64,000 nt of DNA, taken from Tachypleus tridentatus (lineage: Eukaryota > Arthropoda > Merostomata > Xiphosura > Limulidae). The notes beneath the pieces are model-generated. The model searched no databases. It was given only the letters and a program-made list of their open reading frames with translations, and was not told where the DNA came from. Both the position numbers and the translations under genes were made by a program. The stretch covers positions 29,615,276 through 29,679,275 of the forward strand of contig NW_027467782.1 in the NCBI RefSeq assembly GCF_004210375.1, written 5' to 3'. Positions 32,326 to 45,094 of this stretch are shown one piece after another; position 1 is the first letter of the stretch; every line of letters starts with the position of its first letter.

Positions 32326-32436
32326 TTTGTTTTTTATAGTAAAGCCACATCTGGCTATCTGTTGAGCCTACCGAGGGAAATTGAACCCCTGCTTTTGGCA
32401 TTGTGAATCTATAGACTTACCGCCGCACTCGTGGTA
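32326..32436 (-). mobile_element. SINE tB
   Basis: TATAGTAAAGCCACATCTGG, GAAATTGAACCCCTGCTTTT, ending in the tRNA-like head CGCCGCACTCGTGG. Confidence 0.75.
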
Positions 32437-32439
32437 AGG

Positions 32440-32542
32440 AAGAAGCCAAAAGGATATTTGTGCTCAACCCATCACGACCATTGAAACACGGTCTTTAGCA
32501 ATATAAGTCTGCAGACATACCGCTGTGCCAATGGGGCCTTTT
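32440..32542 (-). mobile_element. SINE tC or related, partial
   Basis: TTGAAACACGGTCTTTAGCA, CAGACATACCGCTGTGCCAA, TGGGGCC. Confidence 0.5.
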
Positions 32543-32716
32543 ACATATTTGTCATACATAGTCGGTTCAATTCATTTTCACCGAGTTGTTATTGACAATA
32601 ATAATTCAAATACCATATAAACTATACAAGTTTAACGAAAATAATTCTTACTTCTTACAAGAAGTAGTAATAGTGTGACTCAAAACTTACACAATATTTT
32701 AATCTCTAATATACAG

Positions 32717-32949
32717 TTTGTTTGTTTTTTGGATTTTCGGAGCAAAAATACAAAATGGCTATCTGCGTTTGCCGTACTTAATTTAGCAGTGTAAGGCTAC
32801 AGAGAAGCCAGCTAGGCAGTACCACTCATCGCCATCTCCTGGGAAACTCTTTCACCAAGAAATAGAGGGAGTGACTATCATATAATAACGCCCCCACGGC
32901 TGAAAGAGCGAACATGTTTACGAGTCGAGCGCCTTAACCATGCCCGGCC
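32717..32949 (-). mobile_element. SINE tA with deletion in the tRNA-like head
   Basis: GTTTGTTTGTTTTTTGGATT to ACCATGCCCGGCC. About 35 bp around the B box is missing. Confidence 0.85.
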
Positions 32950-33395
32950 CTAGTATATGCTAAGACTTAATATTAATAAATATTTTACCTTTAATATTAA
33001 GTTTATTTCAAAATAGAAAAGATACTTTTGTGAAAATATTTCTCAAATTTACTATTACCAATAAATTCATCTCTCTGTCATACTTATATATATATAAATT
33101 TGGACATATACAGCAAATCAAATTGTGTTTCTAAGTAATACTCAAAGCATTGATCAGATGGCCCTAACAGTTTATTCACGATACAATGCAGGCGAACAAC
33201 AAATCAGCAAATTAAAATTAGTTTACGTTGTAATAAAGTCATTTGAAACATCAAAGTTTTATTAAAAACGTTAATAGATCAACCAAGTAATAAATTAAAT
33301 GACTGGTTACAATTTTCTTTCTTCAGAAATTAAAATCTATTAAAATACATTTCCAGATATATTTTTAAATTATTGGTTTATACAATATATATTAT
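32950..33395. other. AT-rich sequence, nothing identified
   Basis: No feature recognised. Confidence 0.4.
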
Positions 33396-33399
33396 TGTT

Positions 33400-33805
33400 T
33401 CAGAGCGTTGATTTTAATTGCATATGAAAAAGTATGGGATTTTAACTCATTACAGTCTCCGGAGTTTACAGAGAATGGTGATAAAAAAAATTCAGTGAGC
33501 AACAGTTTGGTGGGAATAACACTGTCAGTGAGAAAGGCCAGACTCGTTCAAGCTGACAGGAAGACCACAATAACCATTCTTTATAGCAATGATGTGCAGA
33601 AGCATATTGGGCTGCATCAGCAAGAAGCCACACCGGGTTTTACTCTTGTTAGCTTAGAACAGGAAGATGAGGCTACAGGGGATCACCAAAACTGGATGAT
33701 TGAAGATTGGAAAAACGTCGTTTGGACTGACGAATCTAGATTTCTACTGCGACATGCACACTGGGAAGCACACATCAACAGACAACTACAATACTCCTAG
33801 CTGAT
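33400..33805 (+). mobile_element. Tc1-like transposase fragment, central part
   Basis: A 130-codon opening (33,408-33,800) reads 'RKARLVQADRKTTITILYSN', then 'QNWMIEDWKNVVWTDESRF' followed by 'LLRHAHWEAHI'. This matches the Tc1 region around the first catalytic Asp (usual form WT.EDWK.V.WSDESRF.L). The N-terminal helix-turn-helix start, the second and third catalytic sites and both terminal repeats are missing. It differs from the other Tc1 copies in the window, so it is a separate family. Confidence 0.78.
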
Positions 33806-33809
33806 GCCA

Positions 33810-35350
33810 AATTCTACTAAAGGGACACACCAATTATCGACTCTATCTATACATAACTTGATTCAGCTTTGAAACTAGTTCCTCAACATGTCGGTCACTT
33901 CTGTTGAACTATAGCCTGAAAGGACGAGACAGTATAAACTATCTATATTTCACCAACAAGAAAGGGTCGCTGAAAGCAAGTAAACATTAAAATTGATGCA
34001 CTTGTGGTTCATCTTCCATTGCTGACGAGTTAGTATCTCAAGCACTGTCTACAATTACAATGTGAAAATGTCTGAAAGTTATCAGTTAAAAGTTATAACA
34101 AAGATGTTTCTCATAAACAACACAATACTTCTTAAGCTTCTCACCCAACATAGAATATCTTTATGTGACACCTCTAAAGAGCCGCTCTTGCTACACTAGT
34201 CGATAAAGTGTACATTTCACCAAATTGTCAATTTTTCTTCTTGGTGACAATGGATGAACAATAAAAGCAACCAGTTACCTCCCATCATACATCTCTGACG
34301 ACAGGGGAGAATTGATTAGTTTCTTGAAGAAGCAAAAGAGCTATAATCAAAATAGTTCTTGTGCCACAAAGTAATTACCTAGCTACATTGGGTGCACAGA
34401 GTCTCTGGAGAAACGTTCTAGTGTTTGAAGGAACCAACACTTCTAAATCTGATGAAGACAATGAACAAAGAACAAAACTCAAGTTTATCCTAATCTGATA
34501 AACATTTCTACCGACACAGTTCCTTCTTTTGGTTTGTGAATAGTTTTACAAGTTTTGAGTCCCTGATTATTACCCTGACCTGCTGAAATTGTTTAATTGT
34601 AAATGTTTATATTATTATGAATTTACGATATAAACTTAGAAGTACTTAACTTTAATGATAAAGGTATGATATAATGAAATCTCCATTTAAAATATTTTAC
34701 AGACTCCCATTAATTCATTTATTTTCATTACGATATTATATCATTTTTAACTTATTTTCATGTTTTATCAGAAACTTAAGGAAAGGGAAAAAGAGATAAC
34801 TTTTACACTTGTAGTTCGAGTGCTGTTTGAAAAGTTAAATGTACAACAACGGTGATTGATGAAGATAAATACTTGAAAATGTTGAACAAGAACTAAAAAA
34901 AAAACTAGGTTTAAGTAAAGACGTTAAAACTGTAACTGGATATGACTACTGGTAGGAAGTATTGAATAATACCTTAAGTTGATCAATAACATTTTAACTG
35001 AACACATTATTTGTGAAGAACATCATGTAATTATAACAGTAGGTTGACAAACAACGATTTATAAACATAAAGAAGTGTTTTACTGATGGTAAGAAATAGT
35101 GAACATATGTTTTCTGTTTCTTAAGAAGACAGACCAATGTATTCTTGAAACATGTAATATGTTCCACCATGAATAAAACACTTTTTATGCTTACAGTTAG
35201 TTGTTTGCTTATCTATTCTTTTAACGAAAATTTGTAGAATTAAGAAATTTATTGTTTCAACAAGATTTGTGAATATTGGAAGTGAATTGTGTAGCTCTGG
35301 AGAAAAGCTATCTATACAGTTAAGAAGGATTTTGTAAGTGAATTGTAATG
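33810..35350. other. Sequence without recognised features
   Basis: AT-rich; may include decayed Tc1 flank near 33.8-34.5 kb. Confidence 0.35.
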
Positions 35351-35354
35351 TATT

Positions 35355-36620
35355 TTCTTATAGCAAAGCCGCATCAGGCTATCTACACTGTCTACCAAGT
35401 AGAATCAAACCTGTGATTTTAGCGATGTAAATGTGTAAGCTCGCCTCTGTACCATCGGGGAGCAGAGCGAATAATAAAAACATTCTTTTACCGTTTAGTT
35501 TGTAGACGTCATAAATTAATCTAGTGATGAACTGACAATGCCATAAATAATTTTGTTTTTATACAAATTAACAGAGAAAGTTCAAAATATGATGATAATT
35601 ACATATATATATTATGATTAAAACATAACTGGGCTGTAAGTAAATACTTCAGCACATTATATTAAATTATAAACATAAAACTGGTTCTGTGATAATATAA
35701 AAGTATAAACATATTGTCACGTAATTTTCATGCTTATGTATGGAAATATATTTCTGACATTTAATTTAAAGTATGAAACATTTTTATTCCTTTATGATAT
35801 GTTGAGAAAAAGCACATAAAAGCTTATTCTGTTGATTTTTCAAATAATTAGAAAAATTATGAAGCTTGTGAAAAAATTGAAAATATATACAAATAGTGGT
35901 GACCATGTGTTTACTGTATCAAATATATCTACATAGCTGGAACAACGACCAGTGTTAAATTTTACCTCTCACAGTGGAGCCACCCAGGATTTAATAATGT
36001 CCCCACATATGAATAAAAAAATTGAAATGTTTACAGATAGTGGTGAAAGTGTCTCTACTATATCAAATATACCGACATAGCCAGTGTTACCTTTTACATT
36101 GGAGTTACGCAGGATTTAATAATGTCTCCACATATAAACAAAGAGAATTAAAATATCCATTATTATGTTTAACATGGTGTTAGTAAGAGCATGGTTAGTG
36201 TTTGCGTACCACTTACGTATTGGTTTTGTTTGTTTTTTGTATAACTTCTATTTGAGTATGTATGTGCTTTACTATATAATTTCGGTTAATTTCCAAATTT
36301 ATTTATATATATCAGTATCACATTGATTTTATTGGTCCATGTTACCAACTTATTGTCATAATGGATAATGCCTATGGGATATCCCAACTATCAGTCAAAA
36401 TCCAAACAGTGATGTCAATCCAGTCAGCTGTCATGAATAATGATAAAATAAAAATCACACACACATATTATGGTAGGGTAAACATTTTTACATATCTTTT
36501 GTTTTGGAACGGTGGAGGTTGGGAGTACAATTAGTCGAAATATTAGGTGCAGGCTTCTATCCATTTGCTTTCTTTTATAATGTATTTAATTGTAACTGTG
36601 TTTCTAAAACGAGGTTTAGA
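35355..36620. repeat. 1.2-kb duplicated block, copy a
   Basis: Direct-orientation paralog of 39,256-40,405. Shared landmarks: AATCTAGTGATGAACTGACA, TTCAAAATATGATGATAATT, TTATGATTAAAACATAACTG, ATCAGTCAAAATCCAAACAG-type block (about 36,390 and 40,200). It begins with an inverted tB SINE (35,357-35,465) present in both copies. Confidence 0.85.
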
Positions 36621-36624
36621 CAGT

Positions 36625-37285
36625 GAAAGACAGTAGAAGTTGAATCGTTGTTAGTGTGAACACTAAGCTTTGTACCATTACTAAATTTAATTTCTTTTTA
36701 CGATTTTCCATGATGTTCGACTAGACTGACATTGGTTTTGATTATTTCTGAATGATGGGATATACCCAGTACATTCGGGTGGTATTAACAATTGTGACAA
36801 TAATTTGAAAACTTGGACAAATAATCGTAATGAATTATTTAATTCATTATTCTTTTATATTGCTCATTTAATCGCCTATTAACAATAAATGTATTCTACA
36901 GTATGTAAGCTATTTATACACACATAGATACTTGAAGTGAAACAATGCCAAAAGTCAATTTTCTAATCCGAGGTCAAACAAAGTCCTTTCTTTAAGTGTC
37001 GTATCGGAAAAAGTTGGAAATTGTCCATACAGAGACTTGAAAGAGTTAACACTTTAATTTGAAGTGGAGCTAATAGGACTTTCTTTGTGTCAACCAAACA
37101 TTTACGTTCAATGTTTTCTATCCTGCTATCAGGCTGACTCTGGGTGGCCATTACTTCTTTATCCGGTGCTGATTTAGTACTTTGCTTGTCCCATTTCACA
37201 CAAACGCAGAAACTTTGTATAACAGTATTGTTAATCCAACAACATTCAAAAGACTTTTAGGTCTTCACAAAGTCGCCAAACACAT
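36625..37285. other. AT-rich spacer, nothing identified
   Basis: A short opening at 36,963-37,199 (minus) has no recognisable domain. Confidence 0.35.
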
Positions 37286-37289
37286 TCTT

Positions 37290-38330
37290 TATATATATTC
37301 TTCCAAAAAAAGAAACGCAAAAGGCAAAATATGAAACATATTGTTAACAAGTTTATTTCGGGTAGTTCTGTATGACATGTGTAAAACTTTGCACATTCAC
37401 TGCTGAACATCCAAAGTCTGCAAAGACGAAGTCCACGCTCACTAGTTAAAGTTTAACGCCACTCAATGTCAATAACGAGTATGCCCCCCGTGAGCATCAA
37501 TAACTGCTTGGCATCTCCTGCCCATGGAAGCGATGAGATGACAAATCACATCCTGTGGAATGGCTGTCCACTTAGCCTGCAAAGCTGCTGCAAGCTGAGG
37601 TAGAGTCTGTAGTTGAGGTTGTCGCCGTTGCAGACGTCGGTCCAAAGATGTTCGATGGGGTTTAAATCTGGTGACCTGTCTCAAGAAGACAGTGGTGAGT
37701 CGGGCTGTGTGAGGCCGGGCGTTGTCATGTTGAAAAAACGTCGTTGACGTTCACCATGATGGGTTGCACATGGGGCCTAAGAATCTCGTCGACGTATCGT
37801 TGAGCCGTAAGATTCCCTCGAATGTGCAAAAGGTCTCTTGAGGCAGTAGACGTCGCAGTGGTAGTCCTATTCCGAAGGTGACGTAACCGGATGTAGCGAT
37901 CTTGTGCGGGCATGGTTACACGAGGTCTGCCAGATCGTGGACGGTCACGAGTTGATCCATGTCGTTGGTGACGATTCCATAGCCTTGTGATGGTGCTTTG
38001 GTGGACATTCACAGCTGTGGCAACATCTGATCGAGATTCGCCTGCTTCCAAGCGACCAATGGCGTTGCTGCGTTGTGCTTCAGTCAGTCTTGGCATAATT
38101 GTATTGCGTGTCGGTGGCTTAACACTGAGCTATGAAAACCGAGAACCCATCACTTTTATAGGAATTTTGCACATGTTGCACTTGCAGAACATGCAGATCT
38201 TTCAAATACATTTATTGGACACGCATGCGTTTTGGCGAAAAATCCGATGTTTTCCTCCGTTTTCAAAGTGCACAACTTTTATTGTCATTTTGGTCTGACA
38301 ATCAGTGCCTTAACACGTGTAACATCACAT
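37290..38330 (-). mobile_element. Tc1-like DNA transposon, internally deleted
   Basis: The left end TTCCAAAAAAAGAAACGCAA looks like a terminal repeat. A matching right end was not found. On the minus strand, 38,096-37,725 encodes 'MPRLTEAQRSNAIGRLEAG', the helix-turn-helix 'DVATAVNVHQSTITRLW' and 'TRDRPRSGRPRVT'. It then jumps to 'IRGNLTAQRYVDEILRPHVQ', so about 115 residues with the first catalytic Asp (SDESRF region) are deleted. 'QHDNARPHTARL' (second Asp) and, in another frame, 'SPDLNPIEHLW' (third acidic residue) follow. 37,684-37,469 gives the C-terminus ending 'AVIDAHGGHTRY'. Two or more frame changes. Dead. Confidence 0.85.
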
Positions 38331-38353
38331 ACTCTAAGATTGTAAAATTATTA

Positions 38354-39200
38354 CATATATTTCTCAGAGTCACCTGATTTCAAACCATCCATATAAATAG
38401 GAATAAAAGGATGGTTCAAAATCAGGTGACTGTATGGGCACTGCCATAGTTTGTTGTGGTTTGGTGGTTGCACACAGAATCCCCTCAACATTTTCTGTGT
38501 TCTCTGCTGAACTGTATGCCAGTTCTCTTGCCCTGGATCACATAGAAGCAAAGCAGGACTTAAATTGCACTATTTGTACTGACTCGCTTTGTTCTCTACT
38601 GACTCTGGAATTGCTTCACATCAGTTCTCACCAATATTCAAAAGCAACTGGCCTATTTCTCTTTTAATATCTACTTCTATCAAGTTTTTCTAGATGCCAG
38701 GCCATGTTGGTATTTACAGGAATGAGCTTGCTGATACTGCAGCTAAATCTGTCTGCTCTGGCACTATCACTACTGTGTCCGTTCCATACATGGACTATGG
38801 TCCTGTATTCAAGACTCGGCTCTGTGCCAGTTGGCTTAAGAGTGAGCAACGTGAAAACAAGCTTTTCCAAATAAAACCCTCTATTGAACTTTGGCCGTCT
38901 TGCTTCCATAAGGATCAAAAAGAGGAAGTTTTCTTAATTAGACTATGCATTGGTCACAGTTTTTTAACTCACTGTTTTCTTTTATCTGGCACTGATGCAC
39001 CACTGTGTTGTCTCTGTAACATTCAGGTCACAACAAGCCACATTTTACTGTCTTGCTGTCGTTTACGGCTCTCAATGATGGCACCAATTTAAACATGTTT
39101 TGTCCCATGGTCTATCAGTAACATTACAAATATTTTTAGTTTTTTAAAGACCATTAATCTTTTTAATGCCATTTAAATTTTTAATTAATACATTACATGT
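38354..39200 (+). mobile_element. LINE ORF2 fragment: RNase H domain and C-terminal Cys motif
   Basis: Plus-strand frames encode the RNase H of a non-LTR retrotransposon: 'KDGSKSGDCMGTAIVCC' (first catalytic Asp), 'SVFSAELYASSLALDHI' (Glu), 'CTICTDSLCSLLTL' (Asp), then 'MPGHVGIYRNELADTAAKSV' (final His/Asn/Asp motif). After it come 'FLIRLCIGHSFLTHCFLLSG' and 'CCLCNIQVTTSHILLSCC', the zinc-binding C-terminus. All RNase H active-site positions are recognisable, but the frame is interrupted. RNase H after the RT is typical of I-, Loa-, Outcast- or R1-group LINEs; I cannot choose. The reverse transcriptase is absent (5' truncated). A short piece of the same region sits inverted at the 5' edge (38,354-38,409). 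Confidence 0.8.
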
Positions 39201-39255
39201 TTTTTAATGTAATTTTCTTTTAAGAATCAAAGTCCATGTAGTTTGATTTGAAATT

Positions 39256-40405
39256 AAAAATAAGCCACATCAGGCTGTCTATTGTATCCACCAAATGGAA
39301 CTGAACCCCGATTTTAGCATAAAAATTCATAAATTTACCACCCTGCACAGGAACAGAGTGAATCATAGATACATTCTGTTTACCTTTTAGTTTGTAGATG
39401 TTATAAATCAATCTAGTGATGAACTGACAATGTCATAAATCATTTTATTTTTATTATACAAATAACAAAAAGTTCAAAATATGATGATAATTACCGTATA
39501 TTATGATTAAAACATAACTGGACTGAATATAAATATATCAGCATCTGAAACTAATTTATAAACATAAAACTGCTTCTGTAATAACTAAAACCTATAAATA
39601 TATAATCATGTAATTTTCATACTTTGTCCAGAAATACATTTCTGATGTTTAACTTTAAGTATGAAACTTTTTATTCACGTACCTTTACGATAACTAGAAC
39701 TATTTAGTTATGGTATGTTAACATAAAGCACATAAAATGTTTATTCAGTTGATTTTTCAAACAATTTCAAAACTATGAAGAAGTTTGTGAAAAGTTGAAA
39801 ATATTTACACATAGGGATAAACATGTCTCTACTGTATCAAATGTACCTACATAGCTGAAACAATTACCATTGTTAACTTTTATCTCTTACAGTGGGTTAA
39901 CCCTGACTTGTGAATGTTTCCACATATAAATAATAAAATTGAAAATCACCATTATTCATGAGTATGTACAACTTGGTGCCAGTGACAGTACGATAAGTGT
40001 TTGTGTACCACTTGCACACTGGTTTTATTTTGTGTGACTTCTATTTGTGTAGGTATGTGCTTTATTATGTAATTTTGGTTATTTCCTGAGTTTCTTTACA
40101 TATATATATATATCAATACTGCACTGTCGTTAATAGTCCATGCTGCCAACTTACTGCCATAATGGAACAGCACTGAAATGTGTTCAGAATATCCCATCTA
40201 TCAGTCAAAATCCAAACAGTGATGTCAATCTAGTTAGTTGCCATGAATAATCATCAAAGATCATACACAAATATCACAGTAGGGTGTATATTTCAAATTA
40301 ATATCTTTTATTTTGAAAGGTTGAAGGTATAATTGGTAGAAATATTAGGGTGGTTTCTATTTATTTGCTTTCTACTTTAAAGTATTTAATGGAAACTGTA
40401 TTCCC
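39256..40405. repeat. 1.2-kb duplicated block, copy b
   Basis: Paralog of 35,355-36,620. The starting tB SINE is at 39,258-39,356 (GAACTGAACCCCGATTTTAG). Confidence 0.85.
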
Positions 40406-40429
40406 ACCAAAAGATTATAATATTATAAT

Positions 40430-40510
40430 GTCCCAAAGCTGAAAGAACAAGCATTTTTTGGTTGAACAAGAATTCAAACCCACTACTCCAGACTGTGAGT
40501 TGAACTTGGA
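40430..40510 (-). mobile_element. SINE tA fragment
   Basis: CCCAAAGCTGAAAGAACAAG then AATTCAAACCCACTACTCC. Confidence 0.6.
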
Positions 40511-40524
40511 ATATATAAGATCAT

Positions 40525-40710
40525 AACACATAGTTTTGTGACTAAAAGATGAAGATTTCACAAAAGTATCAGGATGAATATGAATGCATATCTGTTTGAT
40601 ATCAATGTTCCTTTCATTCATTTTCTCAGTTTTTATAACAAATATTATAATAAAAAATGTTCATTGTGGCAAACAAAATAACAATTTGATATAAGCAAAG
40701 GTTTGTTTCT
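40525..40710. repeat. Dispersed repeat, related to 18.17-18.36 kb
   Basis: ACACATAGTTTTGTGACTAA, GATATCAATGTTCCTTTCAT, ATTATAATAAAAAATGTTCA match in order. Confidence 0.6.
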
Positions 40711-40714
40711 TCCT

Positions 40715-43700
40715 AATTCATAACAACATTCTTACATCAATATGACTTGTAAATTTGACACTGGATCAGGCTGTACAATTCCAGTCTTCACAATATGTGG
40801 ACTTCGCTGCAAGTTATTATGAAAGGAAAAGTATTTAACATATTCCAGAAACAAAACTATATTTGGTACAGTATTTATAATTATAAGCAACAACTTTTAA
40901 TTGAACTTTATATATGCTACCAAAGATATTTGTATGACATATGTTTGAAAATCTTCTTCTTGTATTTAATTTTTAAAATCAGTTTTCAAAACTACAATGA
41001 GCATGCCTCAGACTGATACTGTCATAACATTAAAAACTTTATATTCATTAGATATACAAGTTGACTTCAGGTTATTCGTGTTGTTTACCTTTGGTGTTAA
41101 CTTTGGATCTAGTGTATTGACATTTACAATCTTTCAAAGGTGCACTGGATATTTACACCTAAATGACATAATGGATATTTAATTATTAGCCAGGATTCTA
41201 TATAGTTTTGACAGAAGAGTACACTATGGAGAAGTGGTGGTGGGCTTGAAATGGGCTAAAAAATACATTCATAAATGATTTATAGCAGCTTTAAGGAATT
41301 TAGAAAACCTGTCTTGTTTGAAACATCAGATTTTGGAGAAAAATAAATCACACACACAAAAAATTCCAACTTCTATTAATAAATGGGACAGTTGGTGAAT
41401 ATCTTCTCAGTTAAAATGGTCTGTTGCTTGTATAGCCAAGTATTTTATCTAATAAGTAACACATGATCTTTGCAACCTTTTACATCTGTTGGTGAAAAGT
41501 GACAAATTAATGAGAAATTCTATGAACGTATTGTTTATGGAAATTTTGATAAGCGGTCTCTTGATATTTTTGGAATGACAAAACATTCTTTGCATCAAGA
41601 ACTACTTGCCCTACCTCCATGTAAATAACTAAAACACAAGCATTTAGCATTTTCAACAAAAATTACAAATATATCTTTGGGCAAATCCTGACTTTTCCAA
41701 AATAAATCTGACCATATCTATTCCCTCTCTTCAGTTGATCACTCACCAAATCAGATTACAAGTATTCAGAGAAGTAGCTTCCATCTTACAACAATAAAGT
41801 TTCATATATAGAAGGAAGTATAAAGTACAATACAACTATTTCATGAAACTATGGATATGACTCTTTGAATGTTAAACCATTCTTAGATATCCCTCTTGTG
41901 TAACACTGAAGGAGAGTCTGCATGATATATTTCAACTAATGATATGCTATGACTAGTCAGTAACATCTTAGTGATCAGCTTTCATTATGCTCTAAATGCC
42001 ACATGTAATGTGTAGAAATTCACACTATATGTGGTAAATTAATACAATAGTATTATGATGTTGAACAACCAAGTTACTGCAATGAAATATGTACCCTTCT
42101 TTATTGTTGACATGATTTTGTTGGTATTTACCAAAACCAAGTTTTGTGTGTTTGCAGCATTGTTGCCCTTGCAAAGATGCTATTAGAAAGCTTTCATGTC
42201 CAAATCCACCACTCTTTCATGCATGTTTTCCATAAACCATACAGTATACAAAGACTGTACTTTCAAATGCATGTTACAAGAGTGTAATAGCATATATAAT
42301 CTTTAAGTATTGCTTCTGGTGGCTTGAATGTTATTTATTATTTTATACTAGTAATTGTATTTGTTTCATTCTACACATTCTTAACTCTATTACTATGTGT
42401 AGGGTCAGAGGGTGTTATCACATTTGTAGATTTGCATTCAAAATTTTATTGATCAATTATTTTATGAATATATGTGAATACATGTGGTAGCAGATTGTAG
42501 ATTGTAATTCAAATGTAATAGTACACAATAATTAATTAAAAAATAAATATTTAAACCAGTTCCTAAATATCAATTTTGTTTGTCATGCACTATACCAAAG
42601 GCTTCTTTGGTTTAAATTATATTTCTGATGTCCAAAGGCAAATTTTATACTTTTAACAAATAGAAATTTAAATTACCAAATTTTGACAAGCTAGAATATG
42701 AAATAAAACCTCCTTTCTTATCTATTTTCTGAAATATTACTATATTTAGAAAATCAAAAAAGTTCATTCTGTACATTTCTTTGGTTTTTGGAAATGATTG
42801 TTTACACATTTTTACTTTGTTCTATTTCTATGAAATGTTTATAACCAATTGAAAGCTCAGAATTTTTCCTACGTGGTATTTTAGGTTTTGAAAAGTGTCT
42901 TCATGAGTAGATCCATTTTTTGTTATTGTAGACTCACAAGGACAGGTTAGATGAATGATGTTTGAAAAATATTTTTAGACATAAATACAGTTTAATTAAT
43001 AAGAATGATTAATTACACTAGAAATCTGTGGTACTTAAATATAACCTATGATGTTCTTTATATCAATGTGCATATAAAACAAGAAAAATATTTACATACT
43101 TCAGTTGTAAATGTGACAAGGCTTAGCAAACTGTGAAAAGTCAGTACACATTCATTGAGAAGGAGAGATCACTGTTTTTCTGTAATCTATGAGAAGTAAT
43201 TGATATTTCAAGATTTACTTGTAGACAGTAATAATATGTATGTATATAAATATACATAAAATGTACTGTAACAACTGAAATATGATTGTATTCTACAAAA
43301 TACTGGTCTTCAACAAAGTTATTTCATTAATACCACATATTTCATCCTCAGGAGTTTTCAGTTCATTTCTGTGTGCTTGTGCATCATAATGATTTAAAGA
43401 TTTATGAAAAGAATCCAGTTTATGACTAACATTGTAATTGTGTCTGTTGAGGTTCACACAAATAGTGGTTTTACTGTTTTAGTCACTGATGAAGTCATGA
43501 TCAGAAAATTATTTTTGGGAGCAGTTTGGTCGTACATAAGTAGTTTAATATTTCACTGCATGTAGTAAGTCTGCAGCAGCCATTCCAGATGTATGATAAA
43601 TTTTAATTGATTTTCATAAATTGGTTTTAATTCATAGTTTTAACACTTCACATTTTTAATCTTTTGTTCATTTTATTTAGTATGTTAGATTTTCTGTTTT

Positions 43701-44840
43701 TCAATGCAGTTTAAGTATCTATGTAAATCAGATGCAAGTCTCACATGAATACCGATCTTTATATTATAGGCAAACGTTATGAGCTATATCTATTGTGCTG
43801 TAACACTTGTATTTTTTATTGTCATGTCATCCTGAAGCGAGGCTCTTTTAAATCATTACAATAATTAGTACTTCCTCACTATGAAATGGACTGTAGTACA
43901 GTGCACTTGGTTCAGGGTTAGAATTAACAGTGTGGAATATGTATTAAAGTTATTGATTTCATCTCTATCTACACATCTCCTTGTTCAATTCTCCATGAGC
44001 CTGTTGTAGTCCAAAGAAACCTATAAGACAGTAGTTGGATGGAGACTTAGTTTTAATGTTTGAGTAATGATTATTTTGGTGATTGCACAATATTAGGTGG
44101 GATTTCTTACTGTTCATGTTTGAAATAATTCTGTGCAAAACATTTAGGGATTTGTATTTTGCAGCTACTTATAACTGTGTGAATTACTGTACTTGAATAC
44201 CACACATTAAGGCCAATCTGAGGCTTAGTTTAATAAGCTGAGTGCTAGCTCAGCTAGTGTGCTTTCTGAAGAGAATAAACCATGGTTACTTAAAATTTAA
44301 TTTCAATGATTAGCCAAATGTCTCGTCATCTGATTAGTGACGTGCATGAATGGATTAAGGAGATTCCCACTATCCCCATGTCTACTATCTAGCAAAACCA
44401 CAGCCAAGTGAACTGGCTGGGAGAAATCAGCTTAACCAGTCAAATGTTCACAGTTTGTCCTGCACAATTTCTCAGTGCAAAGTGTATTCACAATTAAACT
44501 TATGTTGTTGTTGTTATAGTTTATGAAGAAAGGGTGATGTTTAAAAGCTTTTGTTTTTAGACCAGATATAGTTTACTTAATAAAAATGATCAATTACAAT
44601 GGAATTTCATGGTATGGATAAAATAACTTTTGTACCATTTAAAAATGGTTACATAAAAACGTTTTTTTACATACCCTTTTGTAGAGGTGGTGAAAATACA
44701 TATTCTGATACTACATGTCCACTGAATGGCATAATATCATAACATTCATTTCAATTTCTATGACTCAATGACAGAAGCTGGATAAAAAAAATTTACTTAC
44801 AACAAAATTTTTCATCAAATATTTCCTTCAAAACACTAAT
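40715..44840. other. 4-kb AT-rich stretch, nothing identified
   Basis: No exon, repeat family or transposon motif recognised. Openings at 40,795-41,182 are short and low-complexity. Unusually free of recognisable SINEs compared with 20-33 kb. Confidence 0.4.
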
Positions 44841-44842
44841 TT

Positions 44843-45090
44843 CAAATCAGGTGGTTAAGACACTCAACTTGCAACCCGTCGTTGAGGATTGAATCTCGTC
44901 ACAACAAACATGCTGGCCCTTTCAATAGTGGGATGTTAATGTGATGGTCAATCCCATCATTCACTGATAAAAAGAAGCCCTAGAGTTGGTGGTGGGTGGT
45001 GATGACTAACTGCCTTCCCTCTAGTCTTACATTGCTAAATTAGGGAAGTCTTGCACAAACAGCCCTCGAAGCTTTGCTCGAATTTGAAGT
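44843..45090 (+). mobile_element. SINE tA, diverged, head partly lost
   Basis: CAGGTGGTTAAGACACTCAA, AAACATGCTGGCCCTTTCAA, AGAGTTGGTGGTGGGTGGTG. Confidence 0.85.
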
Positions 45091-45094
45091 TTGG

